From: Artemisia argyi
Taxonomy: Eukaryota > Streptophyta > Magnoliopsida > Asterales > Asteraceae
Direction of reading: 5' to 3'
DNA length: 64,000 nt
Assembly: GCA_030686995.1 (NCBI GenBank)
Contig: CM060684.1
Coordinates: 11,455,897-11,519,896, forward strand
This document shows positions 36,453 through 46,929 of the stretch, piece by piece. The notes below the pieces were generated by a model. That model ran no database searches. It was given only the letters and a program-made list of their open reading frames with translations, and was not told the origin of the DNA. Numbering within the stretch: the stretch's first letter is position 1; every line of letters starts with the position of its first letter. The translations under genes were made by a program, and so were the position numbers.

Positions 36453-36674
36453 CATGGGCGGTTTTGGGCCGGCGCACCATCAGCAACCGAGCCGGACCCA
36501 ACCTACTAAGGGGCACTAAATTTTTTTATACCCATTATATGTACTAAGCCCAACATGAAGGGAAAATTCAATCGGAACTATGGGCGGTCTATGGATATTA
36601 TAATATAGAGGCACTTTTTTTATTTTTTCGTGTCGGGCCTAATTTTTTTTTTTACGTTCTCAGCACCGCCCCTG
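36453..36674. mobile_element. probable hAT-like MITE
   Basis: Ends CATGGGCGG... and (inward from the right) CAGGGGCGG..., an imperfect inverted repeat. The flanks TTAATA and TTAATG are close but not an exact 8-bp duplication, so this is a decayed or doubtful case. Confidence 0.4.
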
Positions 36675-37933
36675 TTAATGATGACCCAACCTTTAAAAAA
36701 AGGAAAAATTATCAAAATAGATCAGTCGTCAAAAGCATGTTCCCTGAATAGATGTTTTTAAATCACTTTCCACCGGTTGATCAGGGCAACTTGGCGACTG
36801 AGCGACTTAACAAGGGTCTGACACGTGTCCTATTATTTTATATTATAGTACATGTATGTGTAAGGTATAATGTATAGGGCAACTCGTACTTTTTTGGCAA
36901 CTTTTTTTGTTTTAATTTAATTTTATACAATCTTATCACCTAATCCTCATTTAATCACATACCCACCTCATTTATTTACACACACTCTCTTACTTATTTA
37001 CACATACACAATCCACAACCCTCATTTATTTACATCACCAATCCTCACACTCACTTCTTCTCAAAACTTCCAACCACCACCGATCCACACAACCACCGTA
37101 GCTGAGGAAAATAATTAAAGAAGACAACAACAAAAGTATTAACATGTTCCTACTAATCAAGTGTTAGATGTTATTTTTCATAGATTTGTACATCTTAATT
37201 GTAGATCTGAGCTGTATTTTATTTCAATATCTGAAAATAGTGTTTTTTTTACAGTCGCCTCTCCGCAGCAACTGGCTTGTCGCCGGAAAGTTGCCGCTGC
37301 CGGTACTGTATCGGTGAATGTTGATAAAGTTATGTTTATTCTTTTGTTAACAGATAGATGCTTTATTCTTTAGATCCACATGAGCTTACGATTTTTTTTT
37401 TCTTTTTTATTGTTATTAAAGATAAGAGACGGCCACCATGAAGGATAGTCGGACTTGGCTACAGCTGTGGCGGCAGAAGCGGAGTAAAGTTTTTTCATAT
37501 AAGATTACATTTTCATGAGTAAATTAACACCTTTCATTGAGTAATATGGTTTGACATATGTGTTAATTAAGTACCAAAAGAAATGTAATACTTATATGGA
37601 CATATGTTTTAATTATGGACCCAAAAATTACATATGACTTACATATAATTTGACATATGTGGTAACACATATGGTTTTAACACAATCAGCCAATACTTTG
37701 AGTTTATATTTTTTAAAGGGTATATTTAAGAAAGTAAAGTTGCAGTTTGATGTACTTGTGGATTCTATGAAAGTGTTTGAATTTGAAGTTGAATGTATCA
37801 AGGTATGTAATAGGTCCCCGAATTACTTGATGGCCGAATGCTTTGATATGGAATTTTCACATCATCTAAAATCATCCGTCTACCAAGTAATGAGGCCATG
37901 CACAGCTTGTTACATTGAACTTCATATGTAAAA

Positions 37934-38134
37934 CCTCAATTATAAAGATACGTCTTTCCAGCGTTTTTGATGGTGTTCGAGAGTTAATTTGAACACCGTC
38001 CCTAGTATCATTTGTGTGGTTGATCCTGATCACAAGTTAGTGCCTTTTTGGTAGCCGTATCGTTATGGACGGTGTTCAAAAAAACTCTCGAACATCAACA
38101 ACAACGCCGTAAAGGCGTATCTTTATCATTGAGG
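37934..38134. mobile_element. 201-bp palindromic MITE
   Basis: Starts CCTCAATTATAAAGATACG and ends with the near-perfect complement (CGTATCTTTATCATTGAGG). A second inner stem pairs TTCGAGAGTTAATTTGAAC with TTCAAAAAAACTCTCGAA. No clear target duplication was seen. Confidence 0.7.
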
Positions 38135-38439
38135 GGTGTTGATTGCGATAATGATATAGTGTGTATTGTTCATGACAGGCCACACTCCTTCATTATCCCA
38201 TTCAACACGAGTCCTAATACTCACTTTTATCTAGAATCTACAATTGTATTATACTTTATGTAATCTTAGTTAGCTTAATAGCCCAACGTTGTTGTGTTAT
38301 GCGTGTTGCTTTATTAACTAAAATATTTTTACTTTAAAGTCCATCACGTTATTCATTTTTTAATATTGACAAACGATGTTACAACATAATTAGCCATTCT
38401 TAGTGTCCACAACAGTTCCTTTTGTTATTTCATCAATCT

Positions 38440-38600
38440 AGCAATTTGCTTGGTGCAAGCTTTTGCTCAAAGAGTGATGAAAAAGCAAAAGGGAGTGGTG
38501 GGGGCACTTAGAAGGGTTAAGTATGTTGATTTTAGCCTATTTCAGTTGCACAAACTAAGCTGTAATAGACATGTAACATCGTGTGTCAATATTGAGAAAT
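38440..38600. repeat. dispersed repeat, copy 1 of 2
   Basis: Matches about 40,070-40,215 with scattered differences, including the shared phrase GGGTTAAGTATGTTGATTTT. It is a direct duplication about 1.6 kb apart of unknown nature, possibly a transposon fragment. Confidence 0.7.
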
Positions 38601-38739
38601 GAATAACGTGATGCAGTTTAATAAACTATATAATTACTTATGTTGTGTTTGTTTCTATTGCATTCATGACATAAAGTTTGTTTGCTTGTTTCCTTCTTTC
38701 CCTAGGCTTTGAAACTGTTAATAAAACTGGTAACAAGAA

Positions 38740-38898
38740 ATGACGAGGTCGTCCGTCCGTGGTACCAAACCGCCAGACAGTACCCCAAGAGGATTGCGAA
38801 GCCGTTCATTGATAATCAATCCGGAAACCATATCCCCTCCTAGACCTCCTGAATTTGACGATCCTTTGGAACTACCACAATGGGTGCCATTTCTAGAG
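38740..38898 (+). CDS. possible first exon of an unknown gene
   Basis: Starts ATG and reads MTRSSVRGTKPPDSTPRGLR, then a proline-rich stretch (PPRPPEFDDPLELPQW), and ends at a good donor GTATGT after FLE. The codons look protein-like, but no convincing next exon exists. The region downstream is better explained by the minus-strand pseudogene. It may be a fragment. Family unknown. Confidence 0.3.
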
Positions 38899-39136
38899 GT
38901 ATGTAAAAGTTTAACTATGTTTTCCCCCTTAATTTTGGTTTCCTATTTTTATTATCTACTACCTGTGATATTTAAAAAATATACTATTTTTTTACATAAG
39001 TTAGATGAGTTAGTCAAGTAGAAATGTTGAAACATACGTAAGTTAGGTTATACAACGATTACATAACTATTATATTCAATAGGTTCAAACAACCTTAGGG
39101 ATTACATTTTTCGAAATCTTAATGACTACAACAATC

Positions 39137-39754
39137 TTAGTTTTCAGGAGATGAGTCTAATCCTAAATGGGCCGACTCGTAGTAAAATTCTTCAATATCT
39201 TCGTGTTCAATCTCCTCATCAGCATCCTCTGGTTGGGCAGCTTCAAACAAATTCATCCGTGGCATATTGGCCAGTTGGTTCGCATGATCTTCTGCGAGTC
39301 ATTTTTTTCTTTGTTTCTCTGTTGTTGCTTCCTTTTCTTCTCGCCCCATCTTTAACTCAAACTCGTTTTCCCACTGGATGTATGTTTCGTCAGATTCCCA
39401 TACATAGTCATCTGACTTAGGGCTGTTTTTTTTTTTCTTCAACAATACCTGTTACATATAAATAAACCAAATTAATTTGTAGTAAGCATAAATAAGTTTC
39501 TATTAGATTATTACAAAAAAAAAATGTGTAACATACATTTATTTTTCTCATCCTTTGATATAATTTTTGCGTCAACAAATTGCTTTCTGCAAAAGATTAA
39601 CAAAATTAGGACACATAATATACAAGTAATGAATTTTGTAAAAGAAAAAGAAAAATAAAACTGCATACTTTGGGGGTTTCTCTGTCTGCAACTCAATATT
39701 TGTATCAGTTGCTGCTCTTTTCTTGGATGATGAAACTGTGTTAGATGAAGACAT
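39137..39754 (-). pseudogene. three-exon unknown gene with A-run frameshift and in-frame TGA
   Basis: Exon 1 (39,754-39,669) begins MSSSNTVSSSKKRAATDTN. Exon 2 (39,586-39,537) reads KQFVDAKIISKDEKNK. Exon 3 (39,448-39,137) reads SDDYVWESDETYIQWENEFE, followed by an acidic end (EDADEEIEHEDIEEFYYES). Splice sites are GT-AG. The joined frame fits only if one A is removed from an 11-A run at the start of exon 3. A TGA at 39,299-39,301 interrupts an otherwise open exon. The protein would be small, charged and probably nuclear. Family not recognised. Confidence 0.55.
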
Positions 39755-40059
39755 TCTTGGTTATGTTTTATATTAGGATTGACAAACAGTATTTGCTTTT
39801 ACTAGTGTTTAATATTGGATGATGTAAATAGGCTGAATAGAACCCTGCCTATATAGACGAATAAGAAGGCAAACCAAGAGGCACCATTTGAATTAAGTAT
39901 ACTTTATTTATTGGAAGTTCAATGTAATAAATAGTTGAATTTAGTTTAATGTTAAAAGGTGCAATTAACTGTTAAAAATAACTGCACCAATATAACTGTA
40001 ATACAGAGTGTAACCATTATGTAACCAAAACAAATATAATATGTTTAACTTTTATTTGT

Positions 40060-40215
40060 AGTAGCAATTTAGTTGGCGCAACCTTTTGGTCAAAGAGTGA
40101 TGAAAAAACAAAAGGAATTGTTGGGGGGACTCATAAGGGTTAAGTATGTTGATTTTAGCCTATTACAGTTGTACAAAGTAAGCTGCAATAGACATTTAAC
40201 ATTGTTTTGAGGATC
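40060..40215. repeat. dispersed repeat, copy 2 of 2
   Basis: The partner of 38,440-38,600. Confidence 0.7.
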
Positions 40216-40245
40216 GAAGCAATGAGACCATCATTCACTAACCAT

Positions 40246-40364
40246 ACTCAATTAATATAGAATGATAAGAAGGAAAGAGAGGATGTCGTAGAAGTGTCTT
40301 TGGTGCAAATACAATTTTTTGCCATATCCTCTTTTTCCTTCTTATCATCCCATATTCATTGAGT
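40246..40364. repeat. 119-bp hairpin (38-bp arms)
   Basis: The arm ACTCAATTAATATAGAATGA continues to AGAGGAT. It pairs with the complement of ATCCTCTTTTTCCTTCTTAT and onward to GAGT, with about four mismatches. The loop is about 43 bases. The shape fits a very small MITE or a young microRNA-like precursor. Confidence 0.65.
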
Positions 40365-40702
40365 CTACCCAAGAATTCTGAGTTCCCAAAATATATTATA
40401 AGATACGACACTCATTGGTTTATTAGGTACTTATTTAGGGTCTTTTATTTGATACGTTGAACTTGTGTATGTCATGGGCTTTTTTTAACTAAAATGTTAT
40501 ATGCAAGGGTTTATTTTGTTATATGTAAAACTTTTGTTATTTTCAATTGTGAATTGATAGTTTTGCATGGGGAAGATGAACTTCCTGCGTCAGTTACTAC
40601 AGTAGTTATGTCATCCCCTATTTATATTCCTGGTTTAGTTACTAAATAATATTTCTAACCTAACTTATCATATCAGCCACCCTACTCCGTCATCCATTAT
40701 CC

Positions 40703-41086
40703 TTGGCTTCTACTTCTTCCAACAACATCAATGAAATCAAAGCATCATCTGGGTCTCATAATTTAGCAACAGCATTCAAGTTCTATTTCAACAATGAAAT
40801 TACTGAAGAGAAGGGTTGTTTGAAAAGATACATGGATGAGCGTAATCAACTCGAAAAGAAATTAGAGGACCGTCAGGTTACACTCAATGAGACTCATCAT
40901 CTACGTTCATTCAACCAAAAAGCAGTACAAATTATTCGTTGTCTAGTTGAAACACAGGAAAAGGAGCGTAAAAGGATTCTTTTGTTGACTGATCTAATCA
41001 ATGATATCAGTGACAGGATTCATGAGAAGGAGCGCCAAGCTAAGCTTATGGAGGTTCATGAACAACTCTCCTCTGATGAAGATTAG
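40703..41086 (+). pseudogene. unknown 127-codon coiled-coil protein gene with lost start codon
   Basis: The frame reads ASTSSNNINEIKASSGSHN, then a long charged coiled coil (RNQLEKKLEDRQVTLNET and ETQEKERKRILLLTDLI), with an acidic end LSSDED. The position expected to be ATG is TTG (40,703). The next in-frame Met is internal, within KRYMDERN. It either initiates weakly or is a pseudogene. No known family was recognised. It sits beside other small charged genes (41,769 and 44,229). Confidence 0.45.
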
Positions 41087-41689
41087 AGTATCACCATTAT
41101 TGTTGTCTTTTGGGGTTATATTTTCGTACTTGTTTTTGTATGTTTATGTTGAATGTTTGATTATCAAATGGCTGTATGCCTCAAATTGTAATGACTTTCA
41201 ATTATAATGAAAATTAAGTTTTTGATTTTTCCTTTTTCAATTGTTGATGCAAATGCGAGTCTCATCCATTTGTTGTGGTTGTTTAGTATGGACATGATTT
41301 GTCATGGCACATTAAATATCTATTTGTTCCATATCATATACTTTTTTCTACTGGATCTCCACTACACATAAATTCATTCAATATTGAATACTTCAATCAT
41401 ACTCATATGCCCTTAAACAACAGGTTATAGTACAAAAATGAGTCCAATAGGTAAATTGATAACAACTTATTTCCATTTTTTATTTAGGATCTTCTTAATA
41501 CATGCATGGACTTTGGTAAATGGTTGAGTATTGGAATGGATGTCTATAAAAGTAAATGGATGTCTAAATGGGTGCTTGGCAGTTGGCACACACGCCATTG
41601 TGTTTTGTTGTTTTCAAAATTTGCTTTTGGCGGTCCCTTGTCCCCCTTTTTCCCGCCTATCCTCTTGGGAACCATTGAACCACTTCCCC

Positions 41690-41699
41690 AGGCTATTTA
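41690..41699 (+). promoter_or_regulatory. TATA-like element before the 41,769 gene
   Basis: CTATTTAAAC lies about 70-80 bases before the start codon, a normal distance for a plant core promoter with a short leader. Confidence 0.45.
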
Positions 41700-41768
41700 A
41701 ACCCTCTATTGTTTGGGTCAGAACACACAAAAACACACATATTCCCTTTCCAAGATACACAATTAACA

Positions 41769-42287
41769 ATGGCAGCAACTACACCATTTCAAAATGACGC
41801 TGAAGAATACGCCTTCGTCTTAAACAACACCTTGTTGTTTGACGCAGTCTTTAATGAATTCGGGTATGAACCCGTATCAGAATATGGGTCTTATAAAAAG
41901 GTTAACCCCTGGATGAGGACACAAATGCTTAACTGGGTTTACAGACAGGATTTTTATTGGGATGAAGTTTTTGGAGTGGATGAGGAAGAAAATTCAGATG
42001 AGCAGCAGGAGGACAATGTGGTGGCACAACCAAATGTGGTGGAGCCACCGCAAAAAGTAGTGGACCATAACCACAATGTGGTGGAGGAGCCGTGAAATGT
42101 GGTTTTAGATCAGCACAAAGAGGTGGAGGAAATTGGTAATGGTATCGGGCAGAGGGATCCTTTAAATTTGGAAAAACAGATTAGTGATCTTGAAATTATC
42201 TATCAACAACTCAAAGAAAGGAAGGAAAGGAGGCAAAGGGATGAAAGCATGGAAGAGAGCTCTGGTTCGAACACTTTTGGTGTTTGA
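41769..42287 (+). pseudogene. unknown protein gene with one in-frame TGA (paralogue of 44,229-44,634)
   Basis: Starts MAATTPFQNDAEEYAFVLN and continues EYGSYKKVNPWMRTQMLNWV and FYWDEVFGVDEEE. A run of NVV/KVV repeats follows and is cut by TGA at 42,093-42,095. The same frame then goes on through NVVLDQHKEVEE, a coiled coil (NLEKQISDLEIIYQQLKERK) and a Ser-rich end. One C-to-T change of a CGA codon would explain the stop. A related but more decayed copy lies 2.4 kb downstream, so this is a small local family. Function unknown. Confidence 0.6.
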
Positions 42288-42826
42288 ATGTTTGTATTTT
42301 TCTAGTATTTCATGCTTATGGTGTTTCAATGCTTTTAGTATGGAAATAAATAGGTTATGTATGGAATGTTTCTTACTTTTGATCAATATGAATTAAAATT
42401 AGTATGTTTAATTCATTGTTTACGCTTGATTATGAATGTTTAATTTGGATGAGAGTTTGAATCTTTGCAAATTGGTTATGTTGGACATCAACATTGAGTT
42501 GTATCAGACAAGTTGTATAGTGTTTTTCACATAACTTGGATGTCTTATTTTGTTATACATTTTGTTTCTTCGGCCATGTCCTAAATTGTTTTATACACTT
42601 TGTACAAATTAGTTGGAGATTAATATAAATATACCTGTTGGAAAAAAAATCATGATCAAATAATAACATAACAGGGTAAACCAATCTACAACCATGTTTC
42701 AAGGTTTCATCTTTTGAACATTATGAAGATAGAAAAATGAAACCCACCACAAAACAATCTAATACTTATGTTTCCCATATATCTTTGGAAGTTGCCTTGT
42801 ATTGTTGATTATGGCCTTTTGTGGAG

Positions 42827-43111
42827 CTAGAAATTGCATTCTGCCGTGGTTTCTATTGCTCCTAGTACCTTCCACTTGTGACTGTGGTACCTTAATGTAT
42901 TGCTACCACTTGGTTTAACACCTTCTGGTTGTTCCTCACCGTATACTTCCCGTCTTAGGTCTTCTAGATCTTTAGGTGGTAATTGCATATTTGGTTCAGC
43001 ATTTGGTCCATATCGCTCATAAATCTCAAGAAATATGACCTCTCTTAGTACCTTGTTGGACCATTCCCTATCGTCAGGGTTTATCTTCTTAAGTCTTTTA
43101 CGACTAGACAT
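42827..43111 (-). CDS. unknown 94-aa basic/acidic protein
   Basis: Begins at ATG 43,111 with MSSRKRLKKINPDDREWSNK, then VFLEIYERYG-like segments and EDLRREVYGEEQPEGVKP. A TATA-like CTATTTAAG lies about 130 bases upstream on the minus strand. The Ser-Gly-Ser-Asn-Thr phrase near the end also occurs at the C-terminus of the 41,769 gene. Single intact frame, no known family. Confidence 0.45.
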   Translation of the reverse strand: MSSRKRLKKINPDDREWSNKVLREVIFLEIYERYGPNAEPNMQLPPKDLEDLRREVYGEEQPEGVKPSGSNTLRYHSHKWKVLGAIETTAECNF

Positions 43112-43449
43112 ATTCTTCGGGCAGTGATGCAAAAATGCTGAAGAAATTTACTACAATGGGGAGTAAAAAGATATGAGGTGAGGAATGAGATATGACAATC
43201 AGGAAGAAGATGTGGAAAAAAGAAAAACCCTGTGCCCACTCTTAAATAGAAAAACCCAAAGCATAAACTTAGTCACATGGAAACACTGCAGAATATTTCC
43301 ACACAGTTGTAAGTAAACTCAAACCACAAAGTAAGACATATTCAATAAGGATTGAGTTTTGAAAATAAACCCAAACCACACAATATTTTCACTTGAATAG
43401 TCATATTCGGCATGACTTTAATAGTCAAACTCGGTAAGTTAATACTAAT

Positions 43450-43670
43450 TGATGTTGATGGTATTTGTCGTTAACTCAAAGAAAGTACAACAAAGTATGT
43501 TCCTTGTACTTTTGTTTATGCCACATGCAACTTGGTTGAAAATAACATTTTCTTTTGTCAAACTTGATGCGGTTGCATCTTCAGCAAGTGAAAGTTGTCT
43601 TTATTGGTTGATTCTTTTTTTATTACTAATATATTTATTGGGTGTTTATAAAACTAGTGGTTATAGAGCC
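43450..43670. repeat. dispersed repeat, copy 2 of 2
   Basis: The partner of 36,190-36,385. The right end is followed by a GCCTGTTTGGTAGGAGCTT segment typical of hAT or MITE ends. Confidence 0.7.
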
Positions 43671-44228
43671 TGTTTGGTAGGAGCTTCTTCGGTAGCTATT
43701 AGCTTTTTGTTACAAAATTATCTCTTATAAGATAAGTAGCTACGTTTGGATACATTAACTTCAAACTTTTATTTAAAACAAGGGTAAATTGCAAATTTAG
43801 TCCCTAAAGTTGTCTAAATGCGCTAAAAATACACCGAGACAAAAATTTGTGCAAAAACGACATTAATGCTTCCGTTTTTTGCAAAACAGCGAGAGCTACT
43901 TTTTGCTAACGCTCGTTAGTTATCCCCGTTAGTCAAGGGTATTATCGCCATTTCACTCGTTTCTCGCCTTTGACTAGCCAAACTTTATTTCAAGGACCAA
44001 ATTTGCAACTTCTTAACTTATGCTTGCAACCAAAACACATGTGGTAACCGAAGAGATTGCTTCGGACTTTTTTTCAGCGGCTAAATTTGTAACGTCTTAA
44101 CCTTTCCCTCCCAAAGTAACACGGTAACTGAAACGATTGCATAGGGACTATTCATTTCCGTCTCTATCCCGCTCATTTAAACGCACCAAACCACACACAC
44201 ATAATCCCAACGAACAAAACCACTGACG
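43671..44228. other. non-coding upstream region of the 44,229 pseudogene
   Basis: MITE-like start (GCCTGTTTGGTAGG), then sequence with no open frame. It may include the old promoter of the next gene. Confidence 0.4.
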
Positions 44229-44634
44229 ATGGCAAACAATGATAAAGGGAAGGTTATCTACATTGGGTCCGAGAAGAGGAATGGGCAAAAGTTTTAAGCA
44301 ACTATTATCTAACTGTTTTAGTTCTTGATGGATGTGGCACTGAACCAAATGATGAGTATGATTCTTATAAGAAGATACCTAAGGAGCTGAAAAAACAGAT
44401 TATGGCTTGGCTGAGGAAACAATATTACTACTATGAAGCGCTTTTGGGTGATACGGATGAGGAAAAGCAAGAGACTGCGGATACCGGTTTACCAAAAGTT
44501 TGATGATTTGGAAAAGAGAATTTCCCATCTTGAAGTTGTGCTTAAGCATCTAAAGGATAAGATGGACATGAAAGAAAAAAATTAAGAAAATGAAGGAAAA
44601 GGGTGATGCGGAAGGTAGCGGTTCTAACTTCTAA
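44229..44634 (+). pseudogene. decayed paralogue of the 41,769 gene
   Basis: Starts MANNDKGKVIYIGSE, then shifts frame to EEEWAKVLSNYYLTVLVLD and DEYDSYKKIPKELKKQIMAW with YYYYEALLGDTDEE. These align with the corresponding part of the 41,769 protein. After another shift it reads DDLEKRISHLEVVLKHLKDK, matching that gene's coiled coil, and a last shift gives the end GDAEGSGSNF. At least three frame breaks, so not functional. Confidence 0.65.
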
Positions 44635-44639
44635 CCAAG

Positions 44640-45407
44640 TGTGTGTTTAGATATGTTTTTGGAAATTTGTAATGGCTGTGAACTCCTATGATCATCAATA
44701 AAATTTTGGATCTTTATGTTACTGATATGTTTTTTGTTTCAATTTTGTATCTTTATGTTACTGATCTGTTTAGTGGTGAATTTTATTAACTTAAGAATCA
44801 AGTATTTACACTATATATTTAAAGCAGCCTTATATAAACATGGTCATATAGCTGATACAAGTCTATCATACATCTTTTAAGGCTTTGCATATATATCAAG
44901 TCTATCATACATCTTTTCACTCTCGACTTCTTATGAAGGTTTGTCGTTAAATATGATAAAGGTATCACCCTTATTACTTTGTTCTCAATGCCAAAAGATA
45001 TAAGAAATAATCGGTGACTTTTCCATCTCAGCGGTTGAGATTACTAACCACTCGGTGGTCCACAACTTTATGTTTTTTTTTTTTTTTTTAATCTTTGTAA
45101 CACATTTCTTCTTAGCAACTCTATATACTAATGTTCTCACTTCATCAGTAAATTTTCCACATAAACCACCTAATATATAAAATCTAGGAGTACAAAGCAT
45201 CAAAGCCTCAAAAATCGTTAAGCATGATCACAAGTAAGTCGTGTATCTATAAAAATTAATAGGAAAAAAATTAAAAATAAAATAAAAAACAACAACAACA
45301 ACAACAACAACACTATAAATTCCAACTTAAACCAGAAAAACCAATTATGTGTGATTGTGTTAACAAACATGAGTAAACATGAAGCTATCTAAAGACAAAC
45401 AATAAGT
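44640..45407. other. intergenic, no gene seen
   Basis: AT-rich. It holds a short direct repeat (CAAGTCTATCATACATCTTTT, twice near 44,860-44,920), a poly-T run near 45,073-45,090 and an (AAC)n microsatellite at 45,289-45,312. Confidence 0.5.
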
Positions 45408-45948
45408 TTAAATTACAACACTTTCTTTTGAATGTGATGCTGTCATAACATAGATATTCAGGTCAACTAGGAGATTGCTATCGAAAATGCTCCCACCATG
45501 ACGACAAGCTTCCACATATATGAGCATTAATTTATAAGAACCCTGTAAATGTTTTTTATTCAAGACGTTGATAAGGTCAGCAGCTAAAATCCTAGCAGTA
45601 TTGGGCATAGCAAGATGGCCTGAACCTCCATGACTGGAAAAGAAAATAAAAATACGGTCCTCAGGCTTGCTGTCCACTACCTTCCTGCTTCCGCCTTTCA
45701 CTAAACTCTTATCCCCAAGAAGAACAGCATAGACATTAGATGGAGTGACGTGTATCCAATTATAGTCATTGGGGACTCTGGCATACACATCGCGGCCTTG
45801 TGGATGGCTAATAAGGGTACCAATTGTCATGGTGATAGGCAATATGATCGTACATAAAGACGATGATGTTCTCATCTTTCAGCCCACCATTTTTTAGAAG
45901 TTGGTAGGCATGGAAGACATCTTCGTGAGAAAGAGTGATTAGTTCCCA
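45408..45948 (-). pseudogene. legumain / vacuolar processing enzyme fragment
   Basis: Reads [20 protein letters not shown] and FMYDHIAY, then after a frameshift (about 45,830-45,850) GRDVYARVPNDYNW, FSSHGGSGHLAMP and a stretch ending VEACRHGGSIF, then NIYVMTASHSKES. This is the catalytic domain of a C13 cysteine protease. Both the His (in SHGG) and the Cys (in EACRHG) positions are retained, but the usual DHGG reads SHGG. Signal peptide, N-terminus and everything after the TAS segment are missing. No introns separate the parts, so it may be one exon or a retrocopy. Confidence 0.85.
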
Positions 45949-45988
45949 CGCATAACACTGAGTCACGTATTGTTTATATAATGCAAAC

Positions 45989-46526
45989 TAGGGGTGTTCA
46001 TCGGTTTGGTTCTCGGGTTAATCGGTTTATTCAGTTCTGGTTGTTCGGTTAAAAATTTTTTTGGTCATAACCGAAAACTGAACCGAACCGAAAATATCTG
46101 TGACCGAACCGAACCGAGAACCGAACCGAAGTTCGATTTGGGTTATGGGTCAAATACTGAAAACCGAAATTTGTACTTGAATTACACCATTTATATTTTT
46201 TTAATTTAATTATATAGATTTTTGGCAAAAAAAACTATTACAAGCATAAAAAGTGTTTTTTATATTAGGATAAAATTTTAATTGTCTTTTTTTATATATA
46301 TAATAATATAAATATATATAAAAATATATATATATTTATATAAATTCGATTTTCGGTTCAGATAGCCAAAACCATATCCAAACCGAAAACCGGATTTTTA
46401 ATTAGTTCGGTTCGTTTCGATTTTGACAAATTCGGTTCGGTTATAAGTTCGGGTTGGTTTTTTCGGGTTTGGTTCGGTTCGATTTTCGGTTTATTCGGTT
46501 TATTACCCGAGCCATGAACACCCCTA
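45989..46526. mobile_element. 538-bp hAT-type MITE
   Basis: Ends TAGGGGTGTTCAT and ATGAACACCCCTA are perfect inverted repeats, flanked by the 8-bp target duplication ATGCAAAC (45,981-45,988 and 46,527-46,534). The interior has opposed CCGAAC-rich and GGTTCGG-rich arms around an AT-rich centre. Confidence 0.92.
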
Positions 46527-46929
46527 ATGCAAACACATAACAAATGGGCCTAAACATGTGGGCCAATATAACAAATGTATCCTCTAACAAAACTAACCAT
46601 ATTATGAAAGTAGTCTAATCCATGTTGATATAATCCTCGTTTTCCAATCATTCATTCTTAACAAAGTCTTTGCATGCATCCATAAGACAAAATTTTGAAA
46701 AATGAAAGTACTAAAATCATGAAATGCAAGACAACACGTTGTTTAACAAAACAATAATGTACGGGAAAATGACGAAAATTACCCTTTTCCAAACTCTAAT
46801 TCACAAAGTACTCATTTTTCGGCGCAAAAGCGAAAATACTCATTTTTCACGCACGGGGATAAATAGTTTTAACAATAACCTCAAAACTTTAAGGTTTAAC
46901 CATTTAAGAGAGTAAACTGAGATTAAAAC

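Larger units (their letters stand above)
36022..38739. other. intergenic region with MITEs, no supported gene
   Basis: The upstream flank of the synthetase-derived gene. It contains a copy of a dispersed repeat (36,190-36,385), a hAT-like MITE (36,453-36,674) and a palindromic MITE (37,934-38,134). Short frames near 37,160-37,930 look non-coding. Confidence 0.5.

Noticed and set aside
37161..37931. Two short plus-strand frames as candidate genes
   Set aside because: No splice context, promoter or family signal; codon use looks like AT-rich background.
38048..38263. 71-codon plus-strand frame
   Set aside because: Overlaps the arm of the 201-bp palindromic MITE; not an independent gene.
39151..39420. 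Plus-strand frame as a second exon of the 38,740 gene
   Set aside because: The opposite strand gives a better acidic protein with proper splice sites, so the plus frame is probably its shadow.
46358..46543. Short Pro/Asn/Lys-rich frames near 46,000-46,540
   Set aside because: They arise from the CCGAAC/GGTTCGG repeats in the arms of the hAT-type MITE.
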